Shown here: positions 19,037-29,277 of the stretch, piece after piece
Layout: each line of letters begins with the position of its first letter
Position numbering within the stretch: position 1 is the stretch's first letter
NCBI GenBank assembly: GCA_026770025.1
Contig: JAMXDE010000022.1
Span: 1,146,058-1,210,057, forward strand
Length of the DNA: 64,000 nt
Direction: 5' to 3'
Source of the DNA: Craspedostauros australis
Lineage: Eukaryota > Bacillariophyta > Bacillariophyceae > Mastogloiales > Achnanthaceae
Notes under the pieces: model-generated
What the model saw: only the letters and a program-made list of their open reading frames with translations
Database searches by the model: none
What the model was told of the DNA's origin: nothing
Made by a program: the position numbers and the translations under genes

Positions 19037-21119
19037 ACCAAGCAGTATGTGATCTATTTCAAATCACAGAAGAGAGCTGAGACAGACATGACCCCCAGGG
19101 GCAGTGCTGAGTTTTGAAGCCTCAGTGGCCATGAGGAGGTATCTCAGGGCATACAGCATGCAGAAGTGGAAGCATCCAGGCTACCTGTTTGGAATTGCAA
19201 ACACTGAAACAATCTGCAACAGCCTTGCTAAGCTGTGCTACCATGCAGGCTACCCTCTCAGATACTTCTCTGCACACTCAGCCCAAACTGGAAAGAAAAA
19301 TGATGTGATCTGCACCTCCAAGCTCAAGGGGGAGCCAATCTCAGTGGGCCCTGCAAATGCCAGGATCATTGGCGACTACACTACCACTTCCAATGCCCTG
19401 AGGCTATACTTCAGAAGCCTGTCGAACAGAGCTGATATGTATGTGGGACAGATAGACTCCATGCAGGAGCTTACAGTGGAACAACTACACCCAGAGTTGA
19501 AGGGAAAGATGGAGCCAATTGTGAGACCATACATGACCAAGAGCTCCTGTGCACTCTCTGATGAGTTGAATAAGGAGGTCATCAACATGGTGAACTGGTT
19601 GGACCCAGAGAAGCCAACCAGCATCACATTTGAGGGGCTGAAGGGAGAAGGGTTGCCCTGCCATCTGGTTGTGACCATATCCAGGAGAATGAGGAAGATG
19701 GATATTCTTGGGGACGGCATCCTTGCCATTGGAAGAGCAGTGGCTTCACCCAAGGAACGACATTCCAACCAGGGTATTGGCAGAGGACTCAGGCTCCTGC
19801 TTGCAACTGGAGAGCTCACCATCGAGAAGCTCTCCAAGCTTGCAGAAGGTGCCAAATTTGAAGCCAGTCACCACATGCAGAACTACTTCCAGTTGCCAAG
19901 GCTTCACTACAAGGAGGTCAGGCAACTCTCATCCAGGCCCAAGACAAAGTTTGATGTCTTGGAGTCAACAAATGTGAAGCTCTTCATCCAGGCAGCCAAG
20001 GGCAGGCTCTCAATTCGTGCTGAGGGAATTGCCATGATTGGGGCCACCCAATATGATGCAATCAAACTGTCAGATGCCCAAGTGATGACGATTGACCAGG
20101 CCAAGTGTGATGCTATGGATATTGATGAGGCAGTCTTTTTTGAAGCAGGCCCACATGCCAGGCTGGAGGACCAGACACAGCAACCTGTGTATGAGTCTTC
20201 TGATGAAGAGGATGTGGAAGAAGAGGATCTTGAGCAAGCCAGAGCCCCTATCTATGAGTCTTCAGATGAGGATGATCATGAGGAGCCGCTAAGAGTGTGT
20301 GAAGGAGGGCCTGGATGGAAGTCTTCAGATGATGAGAAGGAAGAGGAGGAAGAGAATGTTGCCAAAGCAACACTGACAACTTCTTCAATCTCCAGGTCCA
20401 GCAAAGAAGTTCCTCCCTTCACCCTTTCCCCCAACACAGCTCCTACACTTGCCATCACTCCCAAGCCAACCCCTGCAGTCCTCAGAGAGCTACCTACCTT
20501 CACCTTGTCACCCAAGAAAGCTCCTACACTTGCCAGAGCTCCCAAACCTACCCCTTCAGCTCTGGGGACACCACTGGCAGATGCTGCTTTTGCCAGAGCA
20601 TCAAGGGCAGCTCTTGAATCCATTGCAGGACCTCAATGGGATTCATCTGATGATGACATGAAGCAGCCAAGTCAGGGTGTTGCCAAAGCACCAGAATCCA
20701 AGCATGCTCCCAAACAGAAGCAGTTCATGAAGTCCAGGTGTGAGAAGGACACCAGCAGTGATGAGATGGAGTCTTTCTCCAGTGAAGGGGACATCTGCAT
20801 AGACAAGGAGGAGTGGATTGTGCATATGGAGTCAGCATCCAACTCTGCTGCAACTTGGAATCCTGATTCTGACAATGAGTCCACAGGCTGCTCCCCTGAT
20901 GCAAATCATCAAAGCAAGTCTGTGGTGATTGATATGAGCAATGTGTCTGCACCTTCACATGAAGCCATCCATGAAGTGATAGAAAATCATGATACTGACA
21001 GTGATATCAGATCAAAAGTCTATATTCACCTTAGTCTATGTCTAATCTTGTTCTCCGTAGACTGCGTCAGGTCACACATGAGACTTTTGGTCATGAACCG
21101 TTTTCTCTTTCTCTGTTGA
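19037..21119 (+). pseudogene. Family 2 copy D, 3' part with acidic tail
   Basis: After the duplicated ACCAAG the host frame resumes as QYVIYFKSQKRAETDM, then shifts frame near 19098-19105 and stays open to 21119. Box II reads FSAHSAQTGKKND: the catalytic Arg of H-x-x-R, present in copy C, is Gln here (CAA, probably from CGA). The Tyr segment GDYTTTSNALRLYF is kept. Downstream come a conserved TVEQLHPELKG stretch and then an unexpected C-terminal half. It is strongly acidic, with repeated YESSDEED, WKSSDDE and WDSSDDD boxes and Pro-rich FTLSP repeats. Such SSD-acid boxes look like casein-kinase-2-type or histone/chromatin-contact tails, but that is inference. The tail cannot be compared with copy C, which is truncated before it. 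As it stands the gene carries a stop, an insertion, a frameshift and a lost catalytic residue. Confidence 0.6.
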
Positions 21120-22524
21120 TCCCATTTCCCGCAACTCTCGACGGCGTCCAGATACCTGTCTTGGTATCTGAAGATGGTAATGAGTTGAAGGATGGATGTC
21201 AGGCCCTGCCTGTCATCCTCCTTATGTGCACATGAACATACATGTCTACTGTCTTGATGAGTGAATGTACCTGAGCATCTTGGCTCAGATACGAGCTCAG
21301 CAATCCCACCAAATTCGGCAAGATCGCATGTCTGCAATGATCGGATTTGCTGCATGCATCATTGTTGTTCCAAGAAGCAAGATCAGTCTTGGAGGTGCCA
21401 TGAACCTCCTCAGTCTTCCAAACTCGACAACATCTTCATGCTCTGCACTTCATGCACTACAATTCATGCACTGCACTTCATGTTCTGCTGTGTGTTGCAG
21501 ACACATGTTGCCTCAACATCATTTTCATCATTTTCTTCTCCATCTGCTCACAATTCAGACTCCAACAGTTCTGAATTGGGCCAGCTTACATACCATCTAA
21601 CATCAATTAACCACTCAGAGCACAACAACACTATCACACAGTTTCACTCTACTTCATCGACGGACTTGATCACTCCCAATTTTGAGGTAAGTACCCACTT
21701 TCATCTGTGTTCTAACAAGTGAGAAGGGTGGTGGCAAACTGTGTGGCATCATTTCACCCCCTACATCTCCAATGAAACAATCCCCAAGAGCAACCAGGGC
21801 TGCCAATCGTTCCAGTTAAATTTCGTCAGTTCGCGTGTCCGAGATGTCCCCGTAGATGGAACAAATCCGGATTGGATCGTTGTTGTTGTTGTTGTTGTTG
21901 TTGACAATAGGGACGGACTTTGTGTTTTTGTTGCTGTGAGAAAATTGTTTGTTGCGTTGCCTTGAGCAAGCGTTCAATGTTGCAACTCGGACCGACTGGT
22001 GAAGTCGTTTGATGTCAGAGTTACGATGGGAAGACGAGAGTGAATGCAATTGATCTGTACTGTGTTTGAAGAGTGTTTTGAGATGTGAACTTTTGCATTT
22101 TATGATTAAGTTGATGATGAAGATAATGAAGAAGATGATGAAGACAATGAAGAGACAACAATCATGCAGGACATGTTTCTTGGCAGTGTTGTTTGCAGGA
22201 GATTTCCTGCAGACATCATTGTGCTCTCTGCAGAGCAAGACACTTGGCTGTGTGCCTTGTTTCACTCCTTTCTTGCAATGTATCGATCCTTCAAGCATCT
22301 CATGTTCTCCTGTTGATCTTGGTTCGTTGCTGAGCAGCAGAGAGCTGTTGGGCATGACCCTTTCTTCTATCATGCTAATCATGTCAAGGGCTGGGATCTT
22401 ACAGCCAAGCAGTCTTTGCAGTTCGATGCAATCACTCTTGTGATTCAACATAAGCTGCAATGAACCTCTTGACAGGCATCTGTGATTGGTAGTCTCCAAT
22501 CCCTTGTAGCTTGATAATTTTCAC
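21120..22524. other. No clear gene; simple repeats
   Basis: The stretch holds a (GTT)n microsatellite at ~21881-21903 and a GAT/GAA-rich low-complexity tract at ~22110-22155. A minus-strand frame over 21816-22499 is made largely of these repeats (poly-Asn and poly-Ile/Phe). Its C-terminal neighbour MPVKRFIAAYVESQE near 22470 looks protein-like but stops at once. It may be decayed coding sequence. Confidence 0.35.
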
Positions 22525-22593
22525 TTGGTCTTGGTTCGTACCCAGGGGTACGCGCTTCGCGTTGGCGGACAGTCGTGAGAAAACCAAGACCAA
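22525..22593. repeat. Perfect 12-bp inverted repeat, hairpin-forming
   Basis: TTGGTCTTGGTT at 22525-22536 is the exact reverse complement of AACCAAGACCAA at 22582-22593. The 45-base loop contains smaller self-complementary pieces (GTACCC/GGGTAC). It could be a miniature inverted-repeat element or a terminator-like hairpin in the LTR of COP-C. Confidence 0.6.
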
Positions 22594-22744
22594 ATATTTT
22601 TGGGGGGAAATTGTCAAATTGGACTAATCCGATTACAAGGAAACTCCGAAGAGTGTCCTGCTGTCGGACGTCCAGGGCCTCATGTTGTAACTCTCCCTCT
22701 CGATACGTTGTGTGAGAAGGGAGTCCCTGAGGCGAGGCACACCG

Positions 22745-23080
22745 TCACCAACCCATCAACAGCTTCCTGAGCTTGATGAATAGGTCGTGGGCAAGCCCCT
22801 TCGTGAATATGTCGGCGACTTGATCTGTGCTGGCCACGTACTTGATGACGATGAAGGACTGTTTCACCCAGTACCAGAAGAAGTGATACTTGATGAGATA
22901 GTGCTTCGTGCGCACTGTGACCTGATGGTTGTTGGCCAGCGAAATACAAGCGTTGTTGTCCTCAAACACCGTGCATTTGATGCCGGCCTCCAATTCTTGG
23001 TCCAAGTCCATTGCAACGGATATCTCGCGGATGAGTTGCATGAGTGGGATGACAACGCGCATTGCCTGTGAGAGCGCCGC
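22745..23080 (-). pseudogene. COP-C copia polyprotein, C-terminal RNase H part
   Basis: The frame reads ALSQAMRVVIPLMQLIREIS, FEDNNACISLANN, RTKHYLIKYHFFW and ADIFTKGL, ending at a stop at 22745. These are the last RNase H blocks of copia. The piece starts exactly at the COP-B insertion site. The upstream half of the same protein is at 31534-32125 on the same strand, and the break falls inside the AEYAALSQAM segment. A purine tract GAGAGGGAGAG followed by TTACAACATG lies ~55 bases downstream (about 22687) and probably marks the 3' LTR start of COP-C. Confidence 0.85.
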
Positions 23081-23793
23081 TGATAATCAGCAATTACACA
23101 CAGGACAAGAGGGGAGCACCAAACACTGCACTTACTACGCCGCCTGGGTGATCAATCCAATAGGTGAAGTTGGAGATGTTTGGTGTATTTGGTTGTTGCT
23201 AAGTTAGTGTGTCAATTGATGATTGAGTTTGGATTATGAGATGATGATCTCCTATTTCTAATGATGGTGCCTATTGCACGGTTGCTAACGTGCTGCTTGA
23301 TTACCTCGTGGTTTATCTCGCAGTTTTTCCTAAAACATTGCCCAAGATGGCATGTTGATTTACACGATACTCCGTGTTATTCTCGCCTTTGGGTCTTTCT
23401 CCATCTCTCCTGGTCTTGCCTAATCTTGATCTCTGTTTGATCACATATGGGTTGATCCGTCTACGTCGACGGGGTGCATGCATCACCCCTGACGATGTTG
23501 TTCTGGATCCTAAGTATTGTTGCCACGTGCTCGATGATGCACTCGGCATGGCTAGACAGGTCAGCGTACCATGACTAAAACATAATCTCGATTCCGAGGA
23601 TCACAATGACCGATCCTCTGACGTCATACGATGATGTCAGTGCCTACGTCATGTTCGATGACCGTAGTGACCAAATATCAATCGTGTATCAAGACCCACT
23701 CGACTATACTCTCAAATCGAGTCGAATCAAAAAATAGTGAATCACGTTTCAGTCATGGGAGATGGGTACCTAATTTCAATCTAGATGTTGATA
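23081..23793 (-). repeat. COP-B 3' LTR (left copy)
   Basis: It spans from TGATAATCAG at 23081 to GATGTTGATA at 23793 and matches the right copy at a constant offset of 7740 with two differences. In element sense ATAGGGGAG (about 23794-23802) precedes it and serves as the polypurine tract. Confidence 0.95.
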
Positions 23794-23817
23794 CTCCCCT
23801 ATAGTCGGGAGTCTTGT

Positions 23818-26800
23818 TCATCCACCCAGAGTCTCTCCTTTCCAGAATAGAAGCGGCCTCACTAACGGCCAGTACTTCGCCCATGGAAGGAACTTGGTCA
23901 TGACATCGGCTACGTTTTCCGTTCCGTCTATCTTGCAGAAATGCAGGATCTTCGCAGCTACTGCGGCACGCACGCGGTGGTACGCCAATGCGTTGTGTCG
24001 TTTGGATAACACACTGTTGGGAATGGTGGAGGATGTGATCACGCTCTGGTTGTCTCCGAACATCCAAGCGGGTCCGTCCAGTGGGATCCCCATTGCACGA
24101 AGAGTAAGGCGCATAGCAATCACTTGCTCTGTTGCCTGTCTTGCCGCTACGAATTCCGATCCATAGGTTGCAGTCTCGACGGTGGTCTGGCGTTTGCTGA
24201 ACCATTCGATGGGCGTTTGGTTGAGCAGATGGAGAACACCAGTTGCAGATTTGCCTGTCACTTTGCAGTGCATGAGATTGGCATCTACAAACGTCGTCAT
24301 ACGAACTGCCTTGCCCTTGGGTGTTGGATCATCGTCCGCGGTCTCCTCTTCGGCGTCACCATATACAGAGTACATCCATTCATGGTCAGGGACCTTGAAG
24401 AAGCGCTCGTGATCTGGAATTCCCGTTCTGAACCTGATGGCGGCATCAGAACGCTTTCGGAGGTATCCATACACACGTTTGGCGCGGTCCATGTGACCAA
24501 TCCTGGGTTGGGCTCTGAATCTAGACAAAGTCATCACAGCTGCAGCAATATCAAACCGTCCCAATGTGATGCACCATTGAAGGGCGCCGATGAGTGATTG
24601 GAATTGTCGGGTTTCTACAGGGTTTAGTTCGCGTGATGTGTCTAGCTCTGGGGCATCGTTGTATTCCATGGGACTGGTGTAGGTCCGTGGAAGCTCCCCA
24701 TGCACCTGTTCGTAATTCGCCAGCATCCGTTTGATGTAGGATTGCGGGCTCATAGTCAGGGTTCCGTCTTTGTCACGGTCGAAGTCTGCGCCGAGGTGAT
24801 ACTTGATTGGTCCTACACCTTTCAACTTGTACTTGTACTTGTTGATGAGTGTGTCGAAGAATGACTGTGGGTCTTCCATGACAGCCATCAGATCATCTAC
24901 GTACACACAGATGTATTCCCAGCATCTACCAGCATCCCTCATCCACACATCCGGGTCAGCTTTGCACTGAAAGAACTTCATGTCGCGGAGTGTGTCGGCC
25001 AGAGACTCGTGGAATCGAGCACCAGACGTGCGCAGCCCGTAGAGCGCTTTCACAATGATCATCATGTGACCAGCAAGCTCTTGGAACTCAGGACCAGCTA
25101 CGAAACAGATCTTTTCTTTTGTGTATGCTTCTAGATAGGCATTACCGATATCACCCACCATGGGCTTGAGGTTGTTGAGTTCTGCTGCAAGCAGTGCAAT
25201 CCTGAATGATCTGAGATTGACTACTCCTGCATATGCCATATCCTTGCATGGATCCGTTAGGTGGCCTCCTGCTACGCATCTTGCCTTGTGCCGAAGGTCG
25301 TGCTTCACGTCGTACACCCAGAGGAGCTTGATCTGCTTGTATCCATCTGGTTTCCGAGCGTTCTTGCCGAGATCCTTGAACGTGCCATACTCGTGGAGCT
25401 GATCCATTTCTTTTCTCTCAGCGTCTACCCACTTGGAGTTGCCGTTCTTCTCGTCAAGCTGGCGTGCTTCCTTTCCGTTGCGTGGAACTTGAACACCAAA
25501 CTTGAAGATAGGACCTTGTGCACGAGCTTTGCGTTTACTAGCATTGATGAGACGATTGAGTTTCTTCTTTCTCTTTGCTAGTTTACGGAATCTTTTCCAG
25601 CCAGGCAGACCGAGGAGGTTGTTGTCTGCGGCATACTTTGCACATGAAACAGGGTCGTCTTTGGCTATCACGTCCAGTGGTTCCATGGTCACACTGCCAT
25701 CCTCCCATTGTACCTTCACATTGTAGGAGGAGCCATTGTACTTGCTGTGACTGGAGTGGAATGGGCCTTCGTGTCCGGTGATGGCTTTGAATACGCACAT
25801 CTCCCCATCGCCGATCTCCTGTTCGTGCTGCTGTTCGATGATGTCAGCTAGATCCGTGTACGCGATGAGCTCTTCGGTGTCGTCGTCGCCGTATGCGATG
25901 AGCATCTTGATGTTGTCATGGTTGGCTGCGTCTCCGTCCTTGATCTTGCGGATCACTCGAGCTCTCCACTTGAGACCATCCTGTTGATGGAGGAAGGTCA
26001 ATCCGAGCAGCTCGTCAGGACTGAATTTGGGGACTTTGACTACGCCTGGATCTGATTCTCCATGTGATGTGGCTACCAGGTCAGATAGTGCATGCACAAC
26101 GGGTTGTCTAGCTTTAGGCGTGCTGTCACTGTCGAAATCATCTGGATTTCCGGTTTCGCTAGCTTCGTCACCCACGTTACCATCCTCCCCAGAATCAAGC
26201 AGGGGGTAGTCTGCCCGTAGGTTTCGCGCGTCATCAGACACACGTCGGATGCTCGAGCGTGGCAACAGCCGTTGCGTTGCATCATCCAGTACCCAGAACG
26301 TCAGTTCGTCACCCTTGTGCTCGCATGGTCCAGCCCAGCGTCCACGCCGTTCCTGCGTGGTGCCTGGGAAGGCAGCGTTCCCAACCTTGTAGTACACTGG
26401 CTCCCACCAGTGGAAGTTGAGGTACTTGCTGACATCAGGGCGCTGGCCTGTGGCGGCTTGGATGGGTGTGATGTGACCGGCCGTGGACTGTGACAGATGG
26501 TTGAGCAGTCCCACGACGTACAAGGTGCAGATGAGCCAGAACCTGGCAGGGGTGCCAGTTCGGTCCATGATGCCGTTGGCGGTGCGCTTGATATCCTGGA
26601 TGCGTCGCTCGACAGGATTCTGATGTTGGTGGTGTGGTTCGGACTGGTGGTCTGCGATGCAGTACTGCCGGAGGATGTCCTTCATCTTGCCCCCGATCTG
26701 CGCCGTGGCGTTGTCGGACATCAACACGTCCATGGCACCATGCTCCCGAATGAAGTCCTGGACAACATGGGGAACATGGGACTCGCTTGCCAGAGGGTAC

Positions 26801-29277
26801 ACCGCTGTGAGGCGCGTGTTGGATCCCACAAACACCTGTACCATGGTACATCCACCGTGTCCGGGGACTCCATCATGATGAGCAGGCGTGTCAGAGAACA
26901 ACGTGTCCATGGAAACAACATCGTGAAGTCGGTTGACATTGGCTGCGGGGAATCTAGACTTATAGTGTTTACGCATGGGATAACGCTCGGACATGCGATA
27001 CCATTGGGTAGTACATGCAAGAGTGTCACGCACGCGGTCCGCTGGAATCCACCCGAAGTACGGCCGTAGCGCATGGAAGTTGGGCGCTTTACCCACGATG
27101 TTGCGTGGCCCGGCCTTGACCGCCTTCTCCCCATCCCCGATCGTTGCAGCGGATTGAACGTACTGAACGCACTTGGAGATGGTGATGTCGATGTCGTCGT
27201 CTTCGCCGCGTTCGGTTGCGGGAATGTTGTCCAGATCAGCCTCCCCGTCCAGGACAGATGGGTCCCACTCTTGGTCGGAGGTGAAGAACACGTGTGGCAG
27301 ATCGTCTAGCTCTGCTTGAGTTGGCTTGTGCATGTCCATGTATGCAAGGCCTTGACGCACGGTGAGCGGGACGACGAATCCGTCTGGCGTGACGATGGTC
27401 TGCCGACCGCCAGGGAGGTTCTTGGGCCTCTCGTTGACATCCAATCCAAACGCCGCGAGCTGGTTGGCAGAATGGATGGTGCGTCCTCTCCCGTAGTTGG
27501 CATACTGATGGAACCAACCGATCACCGGTCCTGAGGTGGTCTGGATGACAGCGGTGGCCGTGACCAGCGCCAGATCCTTGATCTCTGCGTCACCGATTCC
27601 AGAAACATCAGCTCGGTTGGACGTGGACTCTATCACCAGCATGTCATCTCCAACGAGACCGCCGTTCGCACCTCCGTCCACCAATGCGCCTTGCACCGTC
27701 ACGTTCGCGTTGTTGAACTTGTACGATACGTTCGTGTGGGACAGGGTGTAGGTGCGACCGTCAATGACGAGGGTAGTCGGCGGGTTCCCAGACGCGCTAG
27801 ACATGGCACTGGATAGCATACGGTTGATTGCTGTTCCTGCGGTAGAACTAGACTCGTTGTTGTTACTACCTTTGTTGTTGGTCTGAGTGTCCTGTTGGTC
27901 GTTCTGGTTGGATGTGGATCCACTGCGGTTGGTGTTGTTGGCGGAACGCCTAGGCTTGTCCTTCTTACCACGTCCAGACTTGGCTCGCCGGGCTTGGAGG
28001 AAGTCGCTGCGTTGCTTATCCGACAGCTTCTGGAACTCCTCTCGCGGCAGCCGTTCTCGTGTCTCCTTGCTGTAGTCCTTGTTGGGCTTCCAGAGATTGG
28101 GTCCGTCGTCCTTATCCTTCCCATGTTGCTTGCGCTGATCGGTGTTGTTGACTTGGCGTGGCGTCTTTGGCTTGTTGGCGTCGTGGCCATCGAGTTGGAC
28201 AGCGTAGGATCGAACGAGCTCCACGAGGGTGTCGAACTCCATGGTGGTTGCGGACCTGCCGGGTGAGTAGGCCAGGATAGCGGTCTGCAGGTAGTCAGTC
28301 TGGAAGATAGACTGGTACAGAGCCTTGTCTGCCTCAATGGCGTTGGTCAACCACTCCTTCTTCGTTGCGTCGTCGATTGGATCATCACGCAAAGCCTCAA
28401 GTTCGTGAACCTTGTGTTGCCACAGGTCCAGGAACTGCTCACGAGTCTTGCGCCACTGCTTATCCAGCTTGAACTTGATGATCTCGTCTCGGATGCGTCG
28501 GATGGTGTTGACGGCGGTGGCACCGGTGGTGTACTCGCGGACCAGCCTGCAGTAGACGGCTTGGCCGTCACAGATCGACTCATACGGAGTGACACACTTC
28601 CTACTCTTCGTGGTCTGCAGGTTGGATACAAACACGTTGAACAGGAAGGTGGACTGCACCTTGAAGAGCTCGGCTTGTTCATCGGATGGGGTGTAGTCAA
28701 CATCGAGAACATTGGAGATGCCATGAGCAGCAGCGGTGGCACGCAGGCGACGATGGAATGTAGCGAAGTATTTATCATCAGACAACTTGGGATAGTCGCT
28801 AATGTTACGCTTGATGCTACGGTTGAATTCTGCGGCGAGGTCGTGTCCGGTCTTCTCCGTTGGTTCGGTCTTCGTTGTCTCGAAGGGGAATGCGCTGGTG
28901 GCTGCGTCAGGCATGGCGGTTGAGGATGCAGGCGAGGGTGTGAACGTCCGAGCGACATACTCCATGTATGAGGCTTGGTTGAGTTCCCGCCATGTCTCTA
29001 CAGTGGGACTAGGTTGAACACTGAACCAGCCAATGGCATTTGAGAATTTCCGGATTGCTACCTTAGACAGTTGGGCTACGTAGTCGGGGTCTGGGTCAGG
29101 CACCTGGATGGTGGCGTTCATCTCAGGCATGTCTTCGCGATGGAGCGAAGCGAAATCCATGATGGTTCGGATCTCTTCGGTATGCAAGATAAGCCACTCA
29201 TTGGACGAGTCGTCATATCCGAGAACGCTGAGGACGTGTGCCAGGATGGGGTCGTTGATTGGGATTGCGTTGGACAT
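23818..29277 (-). CDS. Ty1/copia gag-pol polyprotein of COP-B (1819 aa)
   Basis: The protein starts MSNAIPINDPILAHV. The gag region (1-500) ends in a basic, Asn/Gln-rich stretch and has no CCHC zinc knuckle. Protease is atypical, ALVDGGANGGLVG (~531-543), DGG instead of DSG. The integrase core has D791 (VSMDTLF), D855 (LMSDNAT) and E890 (NPVERRI). A segment at ~1150-1230 (YNVKVQWEDGSVTMEPLDVI ... GWKRF) resembles a chromo-like fold and lies between integrase and RT. RT runs from KWVDAERKEMDQL (~1282) with YVDD at ~1459-1462. RNase H has TFVDANLMH (~1662), YGSEFVAAR (~1705), FGDNQSVI (~1740) and ADVMTKFL (~1790). The frame is intact. It is only distantly similar to COP-A, so it is a separate copia lineage. 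Confidence 0.95.
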   Translation of the reverse strand: MSNAIPINDPILAHVLSVLGYDDSSNEWLILHTEEIRTIMDFASLHREDMPEMNATIQVPDPDPDYVAQLSKVAIRKFSNAIGWFSVQPSPTVETWRELNQASYMEYVARTFTPSPASSTAMPDAATSAFPFETTKTEPTEKTGHDLAAEFNRSIKRNISDYPKLSDDKYFATFHRRLRATAAAHGISNVLDVDYTPSDEQAELFKVQSTFLFNVFVSNLQTTKSRKCVTPYESICDGQAVYCRLVREYTTGATAVNTIRRIRDEIIKFKLDKQWRKTREQFLDLWQHKVHELEALRDDPIDDATKKEWLTNAIEADKALYQSIFQTDYLQTAILAYSPGRSATTMEFDTLVELVRSYAVQLDGHDANKPKTPRQVNNTDQRKQHGKDKDDGPNLWKPNKDYSKETRERLPREEFQKLSDKQRSDFLQARRAKSGRGKKDKPRRSANNTNRSGSTSNQNDQQDTQTNNKGSNNNESSSTAGTAINRMLSSAMSSASGNPPTTLVIDGRTYTLSHTNVSYKFNNANVTVQGALVDGGANGGLVGDDMLVIESTSNRADVSGIGDAEIKDLALVTATAVIQTTSGPVIGWFHQYANYGRGRTIHSANQLAAFGLDVNERPKNLPGGRQTIVTPDGFVVPLTVRQGLAYMDMHKPTQAELDDLPHVFFTSDQEWDPSVLDGEADLDNIPATERGEDDDIDITISKCVQYVQSAATIGDGEKAVKAGPRNIVGKAPNFHALRPYFGWIPADRVRDTLACTTQWYRMSERYPMRKHYKSRFPAANVNRLHDVVSMDTLFSDTPAHHDGVPGHGGCTMVQVFVGSNTRLTAVYPLASESHVPHVVQDFIREHGAMDVLMSDNATAQIGGKMKDILRQYCIADHQSEPHHQHQNPVERRIQDIKRTANGIMDRTGTPARFWLICTLYVVGLLNHLSQSTAGHITPIQAATGQRPDVSKYLNFHWWEPVYYKVGNAAFPGTTQERRGRWAGPCEHKGDELTFWVLDDATQRLLPRSSIRRVSDDARNLRADYPLLDSGEDGNVGDEASETGNPDDFDSDSTPKARQPVVHALSDLVATSHGESDPGVVKVPKFSPDELLGLTFLHQQDGLKWRARVIRKIKDGDAANHDNIKMLIAYGDDDTEELIAYTDLADIIEQQHEQEIGDGEMCVFKAITGHEGPFHSSHSKYNGSSYNVKVQWEDGSVTMEPLDVIAKDDPVSCAKYAADNNLLGLPGWKRFRKLAKRKKKLNRLINASKRKARAQGPIFKFGVQVPRNGKEARQLDEKNGNSKWVDAERKEMDQLHEYGTFKDLGKNARKPDGYKQIKLLWVYDVKHDLRHKARCVAGGHLTDPCKDMAYAGVVNLRSFRIALLAAELNNLKPMVGDIGNAYLEAYTKEKICFVAGPEFQELAGHMMIIVKALYGLRTSGARFHESLADTLRDMKFFQCKADPDVWMRDAGRCWEYICVYVDDLMAVMEDPQSFFDTLINKYKYKLKGVGPIKYHLGADFDRDKDGTLTMSPQSYIKRMLANYEQVHGELPRTYTSPMEYNDAPELDTSRELNPVETRQFQSLIGALQWCITLGRFDIAAAVMTLSRFRAQPRIGHMDRAKRVYGYLRKRSDAAIRFRTGIPDHERFFKVPDHEWMYSVYGDAEEETADDDPTPKGKAVRMTTFVDANLMHCKVTGKSATGVLHLLNQTPIEWFSKRQTTVETATYGSEFVAARQATEQVIAMRLTLRAMGIPLDGPAWMFGDNQSVITSSTIPNSVLSKRHNALAYHRVRAAVAAKILHFCKIDGTENVADVMTKFLPWAKYWPLVRPLLFWKGETLGG

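Noticed and set aside
21816-22499. 227-codon minus-strand frame
   Set aside because: Mostly translation of (GTT)n and GAT/GAA repeats, with no domain.
26497-27069. 190-codon + strand frame opposite COP-B integrase
   Set aside because: Shadow of the minus-strand integrase; no family feature of its own.
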